Source: G965202915 sp965202915 (lineage in GTDB: Bacteria > Pseudomonadota > Gammaproteobacteria > Eutrophobiales > Eutrophobiaceae). Taken from it: a stretch of DNA of 64,000 bases. This document shows, one piece after another, positions 35,722-45,260 of the stretch. A program made the translations under genes and the position numbers. The notes under the pieces are model-generated. The model did not search any database and had not been told where the DNA came from. It was given only the letters and a program-made list of their open reading frames with translations. Where the stretch lies: NCBI GenBank assembly GCA_965202915.1, contig OZ241847.1, forward strand, positions 930,001 through 994,000, given 5' to 3'. Position 1 is the first letter of the stretch; every line of letters starts with the position of its first letter.

Positions 35722-37650
35722 TCATTTCAGTTCACGCATCACCCTGATGCCGATGCTGTCGTAGCCTGCGCCGGGCTTATATTTGTCGCGTTTTGAATGC
35801 CTGAGCGATTCCATCGGGGTACTGTAAGCGCCACCTCTGACAATGCGGACTTGACAATCACCCCCTTCCCATACTTCTGCAACGTCGGGGGCGTCCTGAT
35901 AATTTCTATGCCAGCAATCATGCACCCATTCGTTGACGTTGCCGGCGGTGTCATAGACTCCAAATGCATTCGGTTTAAAGCTGCCTGTTTTTGTCGGTTG
36001 ACGCGGGTCCAGTCCGGTTCCGCAACCAAAACAGTGGGCGCGCCCGGGTTCCTCGTCAAATCCCCACCAGAATGGTGTTTTTGCGCCGGTAGAGGCGATG
36101 TATTCCCAATGCGCTTCGGAAAGCAGGCGGTATTTATGGCCGGTCTCCTTTGACAGCCATTTGGCATAATTATAGGCGTCATCCCAACTGACAAAGATAA
36201 CCGGGTGGGTCGCCCGGTCCATGCCGCGACCGTCGGGGAGTTTGCGCCCACTGGCGTTGGCAAAAAGATCATATTCGGCAAAGGTGATCTCATGCCGGCT
36301 GGCGGCAAAACTATCCACTGTAACCGCATGCCGCGGGCGCTCGTTGGCGTGACGCGAGGCGCCGGAACTGCCCATCTGATAGGTGCCGGCGGGAATAATA
36401 ACCATTACCGGTCCTTCGCCGCCGGATTTTAATGAGTCCTGCAAGGTGCCGCCGGCCTTGTCGGCAACGACTGCAGGCTGCTTTGCCGGCGCCGCCTTTT
36501 CCTGAGGTTTTTCCGCGGGTTTTTCCGCCGGGGCCTCAGGTGCGGGTTGTGCCGCTTGTTCAACCACTTCGGGGGGAGTTGCGGCGGGCTCCGGTTCTTC
36601 GGCCTGAGTGGTGGCGGGCTCCGGTTGCGGTTCTTCGGCCTCTTTTATTTCTTCCACCGCCGGCGGCGCTTGTTCGGCAACCTGCGGTATTTTTTTGTCC
36701 CCCAGGACAAAATACGCGGCAACGGCTGCGATCACTACGATAAACGCCAGGATCGCGACGATTTTGACGCCCCGCCCCCTGGATCCGTCTTCAACTTCAA
36801 ATTCCTGCAACGGTCGGGCCGGGGCCGACGTACCCGCGGAACCGGTGGAGAGTGGGTCCGTCCCATCGCTGACAGGCGCGGACGCGGTCTCAGCCGTCCT
36901 AACGTACACGACCACCGCGGTGGTGTTATCCTGCCGCGGGGCCTTTGCTTCTTCCACCGCGCTCATCAGTGCGTCGGCGGATTTTTTGGGTGAGTCAGCA
37001 GCTTCGATACATTGTATGATCTTATCCGCATCGAGGGTATCCAGGCCGTCGCTACAGATTATTATCCTGTCACCCGCTGCCAGGTTTAACGGGGTATCAG
37101 GCACGTCCATCTCATTGATATCTTCGCCCGTAAGTGCACTCATCAGCATATTTCTCGATAAACCGGCTTCGGGTTCCACCGGGGTGCCGGCGGCCTGCAT
37201 ACGTTCGAGAAAGCCACCGTAACTGTGGTCGGCGTTCTTTTTTGTCAACTCGTTATTGCGGATCAGGTATAAATGACTGTCACCAACGCTGGCCCACCAT
37301 AATTTGCCGCCTTCCAGGACACTCGCGACCATGGTGCAACCCATGCCCGATAGGGCCGATGTTTCAGTAATCGTCTCTCTTATGGAATCATTGGCTTGAA
37401 CAAGCGATTCTTTCAGTATGGTGCTCAGATTGTCGGATGGATAATTGGCGGAAATCTGTTTATTGAAGGCCTGCACCGCCATATTGCTGGCGACGTTGCC
37501 GGCGGCATGACCACCCATGCCGTCGGCGACAACGATTAAGGCGCTGGGTTTACCCTCAGCGTCGGTCAAATTGGTGATCAGGAAGGCGTCTTCCTGATAA
37601 TCCCTGGCACCATCTATCTGGGAACCTGCAAGTATAAATTCTAGCGTCAT
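35722..37650 (-). CDS. PP2C phosphatase - membrane helix - FGE-like domain fusion
   Basis: The 642-residue protein has three parts. Residues 1-250 are a PP2C-type Ser/Thr phosphatase with all metal-binding motifs (ED at 20-21, DGMGGH 43-48, GDSH 123-126, SDG 200-202, DN 241-242). Residues 296-316 form one membrane helix, followed by a Pro/Glu/Ala-rich linker to about 395. Residues 414-640 match the formylglycine-generating-enzyme/SUMF1 family (MVIIPAGTYQMGS, LLSEAHWEYIAS, NAFGVYDTAGNVNEWVHDCW, RIVRGGAYSTP). The catalytic cysteines of true FGE are not evident in the terminal segment, so the domain may be a periplasmic ligand-binding or structural module. I infer a signalling protein with a cytoplasmic phosphatase and an external domain. 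No cognate kinase is in the window. Confidence 0.9.
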   Translation of the reverse strand: MTLEFILAGSQIDGARDYQEDAFLITNLTDAEGKPSALIVVADGMGGHAAGNVASNMAVQAFNKQISANYPSDNLSTILKESLVQANDSIRETITETSALSGMGCTMVASVLEGGKLWWASVGDSHLYLIRNNELTKKNADHSYGGFLERMQAAGTPVEPEAGLSRNMLMSALTGEDINEMDVPDTPLNLAAGDRIIICSDGLDTLDADKIIQCIEAADSPKKSADALMSAVEEAKAPRQDNTTAVVVYVRTAETASAPVSDGTDPLSTGSAGTSAPARPLQEFEVEDGSRGRGVKIVAILAFIVVIAAVAAYFVLGDKKIPQVAEQAPPAVEEIKEAEEPQPEPATTQAEEPEPAATPPEVVEQAAQPAPEAPAEKPAEKPQEKAAPAKQPAVVADKAGGTLQDSLKSGGEGPVMVIIPAGTYQMGSSGASRHANERPRHAVTVDSFAASRHEITFAEYDLFANASGRKLPDGRGMDRATHPVIFVSWDDAYNYAKWLSKETGHKYRLLSEAHWEYIASTGAKTPFWWGFDEEPGRAHCFGCGTGLDPRQPTKTGSFKPNAFGVYDTAGNVNEWVHDCWHRNYQDAPDVAEVWEGGDCQVRIVRGGAYSTPMESLRHSKRDKYKPGAGYDSIGIRVMRELK

Positions 37651-37699
37651 GCGATCGTCGATTGTTTATTTGTTTATATTTGGAATACAATCATAAGCA

Positions 37700-37727
37700 A
37701 TTAAAAGATATCAATGCCATCGGTCAA
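37700..37727 (-). promoter_or_regulatory. Candidate promoter for the PP2C-FGE gene
   Basis: On the minus strand TTGACC (37727-37722) is followed after 16 bases by TTTAAT (37705-37700), some 50 bases upstream of the ATG at 37650. The 197-base gap is shared with the divergent hrpA gene. Confidence 0.4.
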
Positions 37728-37847
37728 GCGTGCATATTCCACTGCAATCATAATCCCTAAATTTATTTCAGCCATCTTATCAGGATAACCGGGTTTGTTA
37801 AATAAATAATTAAAGATGACGTACAAATCAATATCGCGGTTGTAAGC

Positions 37848-40800
37848 ATGACGGCGATCTCAAATCCGTCTCAGGCAATAAATACGGCGCCCGAACGCCC
37901 GCTGGACAAGCCATTGCCGCCGCAACCGATATACGACGACAAGCTGCCGATCGTTAAGCACAGAGAGGCGATCATCGATGCGATCACGGAGAATCAGGTG
38001 ATTGTTGTGTGCGGCGAAACCGGCTCGGGCAAGACGACTCAATTGCCGAAATTATGCCTTGACGCGGGCCGCGGCCGCGATGGGGTGATTGGGCACACCC
38101 AGCCCAGACGGATTGCCGCGAGGACGGTGGCGGCCAAAATCGCCGCGGAACTCGGTTCCGAAATCGGCCAACTCGTCGGGTTTAAGGTCCGTCATACCGA
38201 TAAAACCGCAAAGCACAGCCGTATTAAACTGATGACCGACGGCATTTTGTTGTCGGAATTAAAGCATGATCATCGATTATCCGGCTATGACACGATCATT
38301 ATCGATGAGGCTCACGAGAGAAATCTGAATATCGATTTCCTGCTGGGTTATTTGCAGGGCCTGTTGCCGCGGCGACCGGAGCTCAAATTGATTGTGACCT
38401 CGGCAACCATGGAGGTGGGACGTTTTGCCGGACATTTTGGGGGGGCACCGGTGGTGGAAGTGGCGGGCAGAATGTATCCGATTGAGGTCCGCTATTTTCC
38501 GGCCACCGAGGAACGGCATCAGTCGGACCGGGACGCGCATTTGGCGGCCGCGCTGGATCAGCTAGGCGAAACTGACCGCGGTGACGTTCTGGTGTTTATG
38601 GAGGGTGAGGCCGAGATTCGTGAGGCCGCCGCAATGCTGCGAAAAAAAAGGCTTCCGAATACCGATATTTTGCCTTTGTACTCGCGTTTGGACGCCGCCC
38701 GGCAACGGCGATTATTTCTGCCGCATCAGCGCCGGCATATTATTCTGGCCACCAACGTGGCCGAGACTTCGCTGACTATTCCGGGCGTGCGCCACGTGAT
38801 CGACACCGGCTACGCGCGCCTCAGCCGGTACAGCTATCGCAGTAAAATTCAACGCCTGCCGGTGGAAAAAATATCCAGGGCATCGGCCAATCAACGCACC
38901 GGGCGCTGCGGAAGAACCGCCAGCGGGGTCTGCATTCGTTTGTATTCAGAGCAGGATTTCGCCGCCCGTGCGGAATTTACCGAGGCGGAAATTGTGCGCA
39001 CCAATCTTGCCGCGGTGATCCTGCAGATGCAATATATGGGGCTGGGTGAGATCGATGATTTTGCCTTTATCGATCCGCCCGACAAGCGCTTTGTCAATGA
39101 CGGTAAACGCCTGTTGAAGGAATTGGGCGCGCTCGATGATCGCAACCGCTTGACCGCCACCGGCAGGAAGCTGATTCGGTTCCCGGTCGATCCCCGGCAC
39201 GGGCGGATTTTAATGGCCGGGCATAAATTAAACTGCTTAACCGAGATCATCATTATTATCAGTGCTCTGGGGATCCAGGATCCCAGGGAACGTCCGGCGG
39301 AAAGCAGCACAAAGGCGGATCACAGGCACGCGCAATTTAATGATGATCGTTCCGATTTTCTCTGGTTTGTTAATTTCTGGAGGTTTTATCATCAACGATC
39401 AAAACGATTGTCCAAAGGCCAATTGAAAAAACTCTGCCGGGATAATTTTGTTGCGTACGCGCGCATGCGTGAATGGGGCGAGGTTCATAAGCAACTGCTT
39501 AAAATATGTGGGCAATTGCGTATGCCGATGAACGCCGAACCGGCGGCTTACGCCGCGATTCACGGCGCGTTGATATACGGCTTTCTGAGCCACGTTGCCT
39601 TTAGGTCGGACGCGGTTGTCTATACCGGCGCAAGAAATTTACGCCTCCATCTGTTTCCGGGTTCCGGCCAGTTTGGGAAAAAACCAAAATGGGTGGTCGC
39701 GTCGGATTTAATTGAGACCTCCAGGTTATACGCGCGAAACGTCGCCAAAATCGATCCCAAATGGCTGCTGCAGGCGGCCAACCATTTAATAGAGAAAACC
39801 CATGCCGATCCGTATTGGGATCAACAATCCGGCAGGGTCTGTATCGGTGAGACGGCCAAATTGTACGGCATGATCCTGTATTCGGGCAGGAAAACTGATT
39901 ACGGCTCGATCAACAGGGAGCAGGCACGGGATATTTTTATTCATGAGGCCCTGCTGGCGGAACGATTCGATCACCCGGCCGATTTTCTGCAAAAAAACCG
40001 CCGCCTGGTGGCCGGGCTTAATGCAATGGAAGCAAAAAAACGCCGCCGGGATATTATCGATGAGACGGCCCTGCTGGATTTTTACGCCGACAGGCTGCCG
40101 GCTGAGGTGTATGACGCGGAAAGTTTCTCAAAATGGGCGGCGGGACTGGACGGACAGGCAAAAGATGAGATGATCCTGTCGGAAAAAGACGTGGCCAATG
40201 CGTTTGACCCGCTTGAATTGACGGCCAGTTTCCCGGATCAATGCAAGTTGGGTGACGCGATACTGCGGCTCAATTATCAGTTTCAGCCCACAACCGAGGA
40301 TGACGGCATTAACGTCAGCGTGCCGCTGAACGTGCTCAACCAGTTGGATGAAACGACGTGCGACTATCTGGTTCCGGGGATCATCGAGGAGAAGATATAC
40401 CGGCATTTGAAATCGCTGCCGAAACAATTCAGGAAGTTACTCGTGCCCCTGCCGGAGGCGGCAAAAAAATGCGCCGCCGCGATTGCCGATAATAAAACCC
40501 CGTTAAGACGGCATATCAGCGAATACCTGTTTATTAATCACGGGATTAAACTGGGCGAGGAAAGTTTGCGAAATGATCATATTCCCGATCATTTGCGGAT
40601 CAATTATTGCGTCATTGACGGGTGCGACAAACCGTTGGCAAAGGGCCGAGATTTGTCGTCATTAAAACAACAACTTGATTCTGAAATGCATGCCCTGTTT
40701 GACGATCTCAACACCCGTGGCGATCATCAGCGCGAGCTGAGCGATTGGGATTTCGGCGGCCTGGACGAAGACGTGTTTATAGAGGTCAACGGCGACAAGA

Positions 40801-41606
40801 TCAAAGGTTACCCGGCGCTGGCCAAAATCGGCGACAAGGTTTATTTGCGCCTGTTCGATAACGCCAACAAGGCAAAATTGTCGATGCCGGCGGGGCTGCG
40901 GCAATTATTTATTATTGCAATGGCTCAGGACTTCCGTTATTTGCGCAAGAACGTACCGGAGGCGGCGATACTGGAGCGCTGTTATGCAAAAATTGGCGCT
41001 GAAAAGGACTTTTATGACGGTTTTATCGATCTGGTTGCGTCCGCCGCGTTTGTCGACGGCGACGCAAACGTCAACAGCAAACGGGACTTTGAAAAGCGCT
41101 GCGCCGCCGGTAAAACGGTGCTGTTGTCGCGTGCGGCTGAACTGAGCCGCCTGCTCAAGCGGATTTTTGAGCTGCACGCACAAATCAGCGTGCGTCTAAA
41201 CAGGCTCAAGGGAGCAACCGCGGATGATATTTGCAGCCAGCTTTCGTATTTGATCTATGACGGTTTTTTAACTGACGTGCCCCTGGTCCGGTTAAACCAT
41301 TATCCCAGATATCTGAGCGCTATCGACCGGCGGCTGGATAAGGCCTCATACGCCGGCGCCAGGCAGGACGCGGATCATCGGCAATTGGCGATACATTGGC
41401 GGCGGCTGCGCGATCTGTCGAATAACGATCCGCGTTCAATGGTTCGCTGCGAGCGGCTCCAGAGCTACCGCTGGATGATGGAGGAATTGCGGGTGTCCTT
41501 ATATGCCCAGCAATTGAAAACGGCGATGCCGGTTTCGCTGAAAAGACTGGAAAAACTATGGCTATCGATAACAGCCGATCCACGCCAGGCCGCCGGGACC
41601 AAATGA
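37848..41606 (+). CDS. hrpA: ATP-dependent RNA helicase HrpA (DEAH box)
   Basis: This 1,252-residue protein has the complete DEAH/RHA core: Walker A GETGSGKT at 56-63, DEAH at 153-156, SAT at 185-187 and the QRTGRCGRTASG motif VI. The helicase-associated region and the long C-terminal HrpA-type extension follow; length is close to the roughly 1,300 residues of enterobacterial HrpA. HrpA unwinds RNA and has been linked to mRNA processing and ribosome rescue. It is the first gene of a plus-strand cluster, with the Kef-type antiporter starting 7 bases after its stop. Confidence 0.94.
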   Translation: MTAISNPSQAINTAPERPLDKPLPPQPIYDDKLPIVKHREAIIDAITENQVIVVCGETGSGKTTQLPKLCLDAGRGRDGVIGHTQPRRIAARTVAAKIAAELGSEIGQLVGFKVRHTDKTAKHSRIKLMTDGILLSELKHDHRLSGYDTIIIDEAHERNLNIDFLLGYLQGLLPRRPELKLIVTSATMEVGRFAGHFGGAPVVEVAGRMYPIEVRYFPATEERHQSDRDAHLAAALDQLGETDRGDVLVFMEGEAEIREAAAMLRKKRLPNTDILPLYSRLDAARQRRLFLPHQRRHIILATNVAETSLTIPGVRHVIDTGYARLSRYSYRSKIQRLPVEKISRASANQRTGRCGRTASGVCIRLYSEQDFAARAEFTEAEIVRTNLAAVILQMQYMGLGEIDDFAFIDPPDKRFVNDGKRLLKELGALDDRNRLTATGRKLIRFPVDPRHGRILMAGHKLNCLTEIIIIISALGIQDPRERPAESSTKADHRHAQFNDDRSDFLWFVNFWRFYHQRSKRLSKGQLKKLCRDNFVAYARMREWGEVHKQLLKICGQLRMPMNAEPAAYAAIHGALIYGFLSHVAFRSDAVVYTGARNLRLHLFPGSGQFGKKPKWVVASDLIETSRLYARNVAKIDPKWLLQAANHLIEKTHADPYWDQQSGRVCIGETAKLYGMILYSGRKTDYGSINREQARDIFIHEALLAERFDHPADFLQKNRRLVAGLNAMEAKKRRRDIIDETALLDFYADRLPAEVYDAESFSKWAAGLDGQAKDEMILSEKDVANAFDPLELTASFPDQCKLGDAILRLNYQFQPTTEDDGINVSVPLNVLNQLDETTCDYLVPGIIEEKIYRHLKSLPKQFRKLLVPLPEAAKKCAAAIADNKTPLRRHISEYLFINHGIKLGEESLRNDHIPDHLRINYCVIDGCDKPLAKGRDLSSLKQQLDSEMHALFDDLNTRGDHQRELSDWDFGGLDEDVFIEVNGDKIKGYPALAKIGDKVYLRLFDNANKAKLSMPAGLRQLFIIAMAQDFRYLRKNVPEAAILERCYAKIGAEKDFYDGFIDLVASAAFVDGDANVNSKRDFEKRCAAGKTVLLSRAAELSRLLKRIFELHAQISVRLNRLKGATADDICSQLSYLIYDGFLTDVPLVRLNHYPRYLSAIDRRLDKASYAGARQDADHRQLAIHWRRLRDLSNNDPRSMVRCERLQSYRWMMEELRVSLYAQQLKTAMPVSLKRLEKLWLSITADPRQAAGTK

Positions 41607-41613
41607 CAGATTC

Positions 41614-42783
41614 ATGCACGCCGGATCGATAGAGACCATCATATTTTTAATATTTACCGGTGCCGCGGTATTTGCAACCCTGGCGCTGTTTGCCCGCCAG
41701 ACCATGATCGTTGCCTATATTCTGCTCGGCATTCTACTGGGACCGTGGGGGTTTGCGCTGGTGGATAACATCGAGTTTATCGAGGGCATATCCAAGATAG
41801 GGATCATATTTTTATTGTATTTACTGGGGCTGGATTTATTGCCGCAACAACTGCTCAAGACCTCATACAAGGCATTGGCGATCACCTTGTCAAGCTCGGC
41901 GGTGTTTCTGCTCAGCGGCTTTTTGATTGCCTATGGCTTCGGCCATGGCTTGTTTGAATCGCTGTTGATCGGCGCGGTCATGATGTTTTCCAGCACCATC
42001 ATCGGGCTCAAATTGTTGCCCGCCACGACCCTGCATCACGGCAACACCGGCAAGATCATTATCAGCATCCTGTTGATCCAGGATCTGATGGCAATCATTA
42101 TTTTATTGCTGCTTCAAGGATACGGCAAGGGCGAAAATCCGGTGATTGATATTGGTTTGCAATTACTGTATCTGCCGGTTTTTATCGTATTTACCTGGAT
42201 GCTGAACAAATTTGTCATCATCAAATTAATCCGGCTTTTCGATCAAATACACGAGTACATTTTTCTGTTGGCAATAGGCTGGTGCCTGGGGATTGCCGAG
42301 TTGGCGCATTTCGTCGGACTGTCGCATGAAATTGGCGCGTTTATCGCGGGGGTGACGTTGGCGTCGAGTCCGATCGCGTTGTTTATTACCGAACGCTTAA
42401 AACCGCTGCGGGATTTTTTTCTGGTTATTTTCTTTTTTGCCCTGGGTGCAAAATTTAACGTATCGATCATCGATCAAGTATTGCTGCCGGCGCTGGTGCT
42501 GGCGGGTTTTATATTGATCATCAAACCGTTGGTATTTAAGTACCTGCTGATATATGCAGGCGAAGACAAACCGGCGTCGCTGGAAATAGGAGTACGGCTC
42601 GGACAGATCAGCGAATTTTCATTGCTGATCGCGGCGGTGGCGGTGGAGTCGGATTTTATTTCATTAACCGCCTCTTATCTGATTCAGCTTGCCACCATGA
42701 TCACGTTTATCGCTTCTTCGTATGCGATTGTATTGAAATACCCGACGCCGATTGCCATCAATGAAAAGTTGCGCCGGGATTGA
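41614..42783 (+). CDS. Kef-type cation:proton antiporter (CPA2 family)
   Basis: The 389-residue, highly hydrophobic protein has about 12 predicted membrane helices and the CPA2 Na+/H+ exchanger domain (QTMIVAYILLGILLGPWGFA, LLYLLGLDLLP, SHEIGAFIAGVTLASSPIAL). It lacks the cytoplasmic TrkA-N domain of KefB/KefC, so it corresponds to the transporter part alone. It probably exchanges K+ or Na+ for protons at the inner membrane; the ion cannot be deduced. It is tightly spaced between hrpA and the next small gene. Confidence 0.88.
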   Translation: MHAGSIETIIFLIFTGAAVFATLALFARQTMIVAYILLGILLGPWGFALVDNIEFIEGISKIGIIFLLYLLGLDLLPQQLLKTSYKALAITLSSSAVFLLSGFLIAYGFGHGLFESLLIGAVMMFSSTIIGLKLLPATTLHHGNTGKIIISILLIQDLMAIIILLLLQGYGKGENPVIDIGLQLLYLPVFIVFTWMLNKFVIIKLIRLFDQIHEYIFLLAIGWCLGIAELAHFVGLSHEIGAFIAGVTLASSPIALFITERLKPLRDFFLVIFFFALGAKFNVSIIDQVLLPALVLAGFILIIKPLVFKYLLIYAGEDKPASLEIGVRLGQISEFSLLIAAVAVESDFISLTASYLIQLATMITFIASSYAIVLKYPTPIAINEKLRRD

Positions 42784-42789
42784 CCATCG

Positions 42790-43239
42790 ATGAATAAAAA
42801 AACAGCACTGATATCGGGCCTGCTGGGCCTGACCTTGCTCGGCGCCGTGGTTGTGGCTGATTTTTTCGGCCTGGTGGGCGTTAAACAGGATATTGAGGTC
42901 ATGTTGTTTGAGGTCCGGTTCAAGATCGTGGACGCCGATACCGGCGGGTTGATTGTCAATGCCCGCGCCAAATGTACCCGCCGAGGCAGTGATAATGCGT
43001 GTACCAACCGGGACAGTCGCGCCGCCGGCGTGATCGCGATCAATATTCCCGCACGTTATGCGGTCGAAAAAACCCGGCTGTTTGAAAAAAACAGGGCGTT
43101 GATCCCGCCATCGGATCCGAATATCCACGTATTTTTCATACATAACGATTATTATCACAGCAATCGGACGTTTAAGCTGGCCGATATTTTCAATGCTGCG
43201 GGCCGGGAAATCGTTATCAAAATGGCACCAAAAGCCTGA
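42790..43239 (+). CDS. Small membrane-anchored protein of unknown function
   Basis: I do not recognise this 149-residue protein. Residues 1-25 form a single hydrophobic anchor or uncleaved signal. The rest (FEVRFKIVDADTGGLIVNAR, CTRRGSDNACTNRD) looks like one extracytoplasmic beta-sandwich with two Cys that could pair, reminiscent of carboxypeptidase-regulatory-like folds. It starts 6 bases after the antiporter stop and is probably translated from the same mRNA. Confidence 0.65.
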   Translation: MNKKTALISGLLGLTLLGAVVVADFFGLVGVKQDIEVMLFEVRFKIVDADTGGLIVNARAKCTRRGSDNACTNRDSRAAGVIAINIPARYAVEKTRLFEKNRALIPPSDPNIHVFFIHNDYYHSNRTFKLADIFNAAGREIVIKMAPKA

Positions 43240-43253
43240 TCCGCACGCAAAAT

Positions 43254-45260
43254 TTATGCTCCGGTGTCGGTGGTGCCGCCCTGTATTTGTTCGATGGTTT
43301 CATCGCGTTCCTTCCTTGCCCGGTCGCCGGTGGCGGCCCCAAAGCGATGGCGATAATGTAACTGGATCACTTTCAGGTGCTCATTAAGCCGGTCGCTCCC
43401 GGATAGAATCCGAACCAGCCAGCGCGCCAGGGTTTCTCCCGGATTTCTTTTGCTCAGGGTTTGCTCAAGCCCGCTGATGAACTTAAAAAAAGCCGGATCG
43501 ACGGGCCGCCGATGGTTATGATCAGCGCCGCTGCCGGCGGCCGGTTTTGCCGCGGCAGCGGTTCTCGATCCGAGTTTGCGCAACAGCAACAGTATCAGCG
43601 GAATCAACAGTAACAGCAGCAGGCGATTATAATTATTTTGTTCCTCGTCTATGGAATCGTCACGCCCAAGGGTATAGCTGAGCCATGACGCCAAATCGAA
43701 CAAGCCTTCCAGAAGCGAGCGGTCCTGCGCTTCCATGGACGCCCAAACCGACGGCGTGGTGTCGAGAATATGCCATTTGCCTTGCAGATAATAAGTCGTC
43801 CATGAGTGCGCGTCACGCGCTCTAAGCAGATACATTTCCTGCCACTGACTGTATTCATGGGCGGAAAAACCAACCGCGTAACGCGCCGGAACGCCGGCGG
43901 TTCGCAGTAATAAAGTGGTTGCGGTGGCAAAATATTCACAATGGCCCCTGCGATCCTTAAATAGAAAATTGGTCAGATACCGGCCCTTGGGATAACGCTG
44001 ATTTTGAGTAAGGGAATAATAAAATTCCTCGGCAAAAAACGAGTTGACGGTGTTGACTATTTCCCGCGGCGGGGAATCATACAGATCCAGACTGGCCGCA
44101 AGTCGTTTGAAATCATCACGATAATTATCCGGCACCGCCAGATCCGCCGGCACCGGCTCAGTGCCGAATACGTCGCCTTTGGAGTAGTCGATATGATAAT
44201 TGATCCAGCCCGGTTTGCTTTCCACTTTAATTGAATTAAACCGGCTCCTGGCGACGGTCAGAACGTCGTTACCGGCGATGGTTGAGGCGCCGTACGGGAC
44301 CGGCAAAATGGCAAAATTTTCATCAAAATAAAGGGCCGCGGTGAGCCTGGAATAGGCGCCGCCGTCTTGCGCGATTGTCCAGTTCGATTGTTGCGGGTCT
44401 TTATCCACTACTTCAAAGTTGGTATGAGTGCCGGACCAAACGCCGTATTGATAGGAATTATAGCTGGCTTCATGCAACAGGAATGGTGACGGGAGCGGTT
44501 GTTCGCTTTTTACCCGCAGCGCCACTCTGTCGGAAAGTTTGAGTCGGCCGAGAGCGCCTATAGCAGTGGTGGTACGGTTTATATCCCGGCTGCGCCAGCT
44601 AAACCGGTCAAACCAAAGCGCGACGTTTTGCTCCATGATTGCCTGCATGGTTTTCAGGCCGGACTGGATAAAAAACGCGGAGACGAATACCAGCAATAGC
44701 GGCAAAAACCACCGTAATGGATGATAATGTCGGGGCCTGACGTGCGCCAGAAACAGTACAAAAAAACAGCATAGGATGATAAAAAATAATGACTGCTGTT
44801 TATGGCCGGTGGCGGCCGCCAGCAGGCAGATAAATAAGTAGGGCAGGCTTATATCGATGGAATAAGGATATTCCGCCAACGCCGATTTATCCAATTTGCG
44901 CATACTGATAAACAGTGCGCTTGGTTTTATTTTCCCCTGGCGGCTGTATCGCTGTGACAGTATTAACAGGAACAATATGAACGGCATTAATTCCAGTATT
45001 TTAAAAATACCGTGCGCCGAATAGGTGATAAAAATATAGACGATCACCGCGGCAAATACGAGACTGCTTAAATCCGCCAGTTGCTCGAAATCCCTGTCAC
45101 TTAAATTGCAACGCCAACCCAGCCAGTGAGGCAGCTCCAGCAGGACCGCCATAATTACCGCATACGCCAAATGCTCAGTCTGCCATCCCCAGGTGAGCAA
45201 TGCCGCGGCCAGTGATAACGGCGGTGCGTACGTCAATTCGGATTGTTTATCAGCGCTCAT
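43254..45260 (-). CDS. tgpA: TgpA-type membrane transglutaminase (DUF3488-transglutaminase-DUF4129)
   Basis: The 668-residue protein has several N-terminal membrane helices (to about 200), a periplasmic transglutaminase-like domain, one helix at 546-561 and a cytoplasmic tail. The catalytic triad is visible: C441 in DRRGHCEYFATATTLLLRT, H485 in RDAHSWTTYYL and D500 in WHILDTTPS. Relatives such as Pseudomonas TgpA are inner-membrane transglutaminases of unclear substrate. Its ATG overlaps the DUF58 stop (ATGA), showing translational coupling, as in the usual moxR-DUF58-tgpA operon. Confidence 0.92.
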   Translation of the reverse strand: MSADKQSELTYAPPLSLAAALLTWGWQTEHLAYAVIMAVLLELPHWLGWRCNLSDRDFEQLADLSSLVFAAVIVYIFITYSAHGIFKILELMPFILFLLILSQRYSRQGKIKPSALFISMRKLDKSALAEYPYSIDISLPYLFICLLAAATGHKQQSLFFIILCCFFVLFLAHVRPRHYHPLRWFLPLLLVFVSAFFIQSGLKTMQAIMEQNVALWFDRFSWRSRDINRTTTAIGALGRLKLSDRVALRVKSEQPLPSPFLLHEASYNSYQYGVWSGTHTNFEVVDKDPQQSNWTIAQDGGAYSRLTAALYFDENFAILPVPYGASTIAGNDVLTVARSRFNSIKVESKPGWINYHIDYSKGDVFGTEPVPADLAVPDNYRDDFKRLAASLDLYDSPPREIVNTVNSFFAEEFYYSLTQNQRYPKGRYLTNFLFKDRRGHCEYFATATTLLLRTAGVPARYAVGFSAHEYSQWQEMYLLRARDAHSWTTYYLQGKWHILDTTPSVWASMEAQDRSLLEGLFDLASWLSYTLGRDDSIDEEQNNYNRLLLLLLIPLILLLLRKLGSRTAAAAKPAAGSGADHNHRRPVDPAFFKFISGLEQTLSKRNPGETLARWLVRILSGSDRLNEHLKVIQLHYRHRFGAATGDRARKERDETIEQIQGGTTDTGA

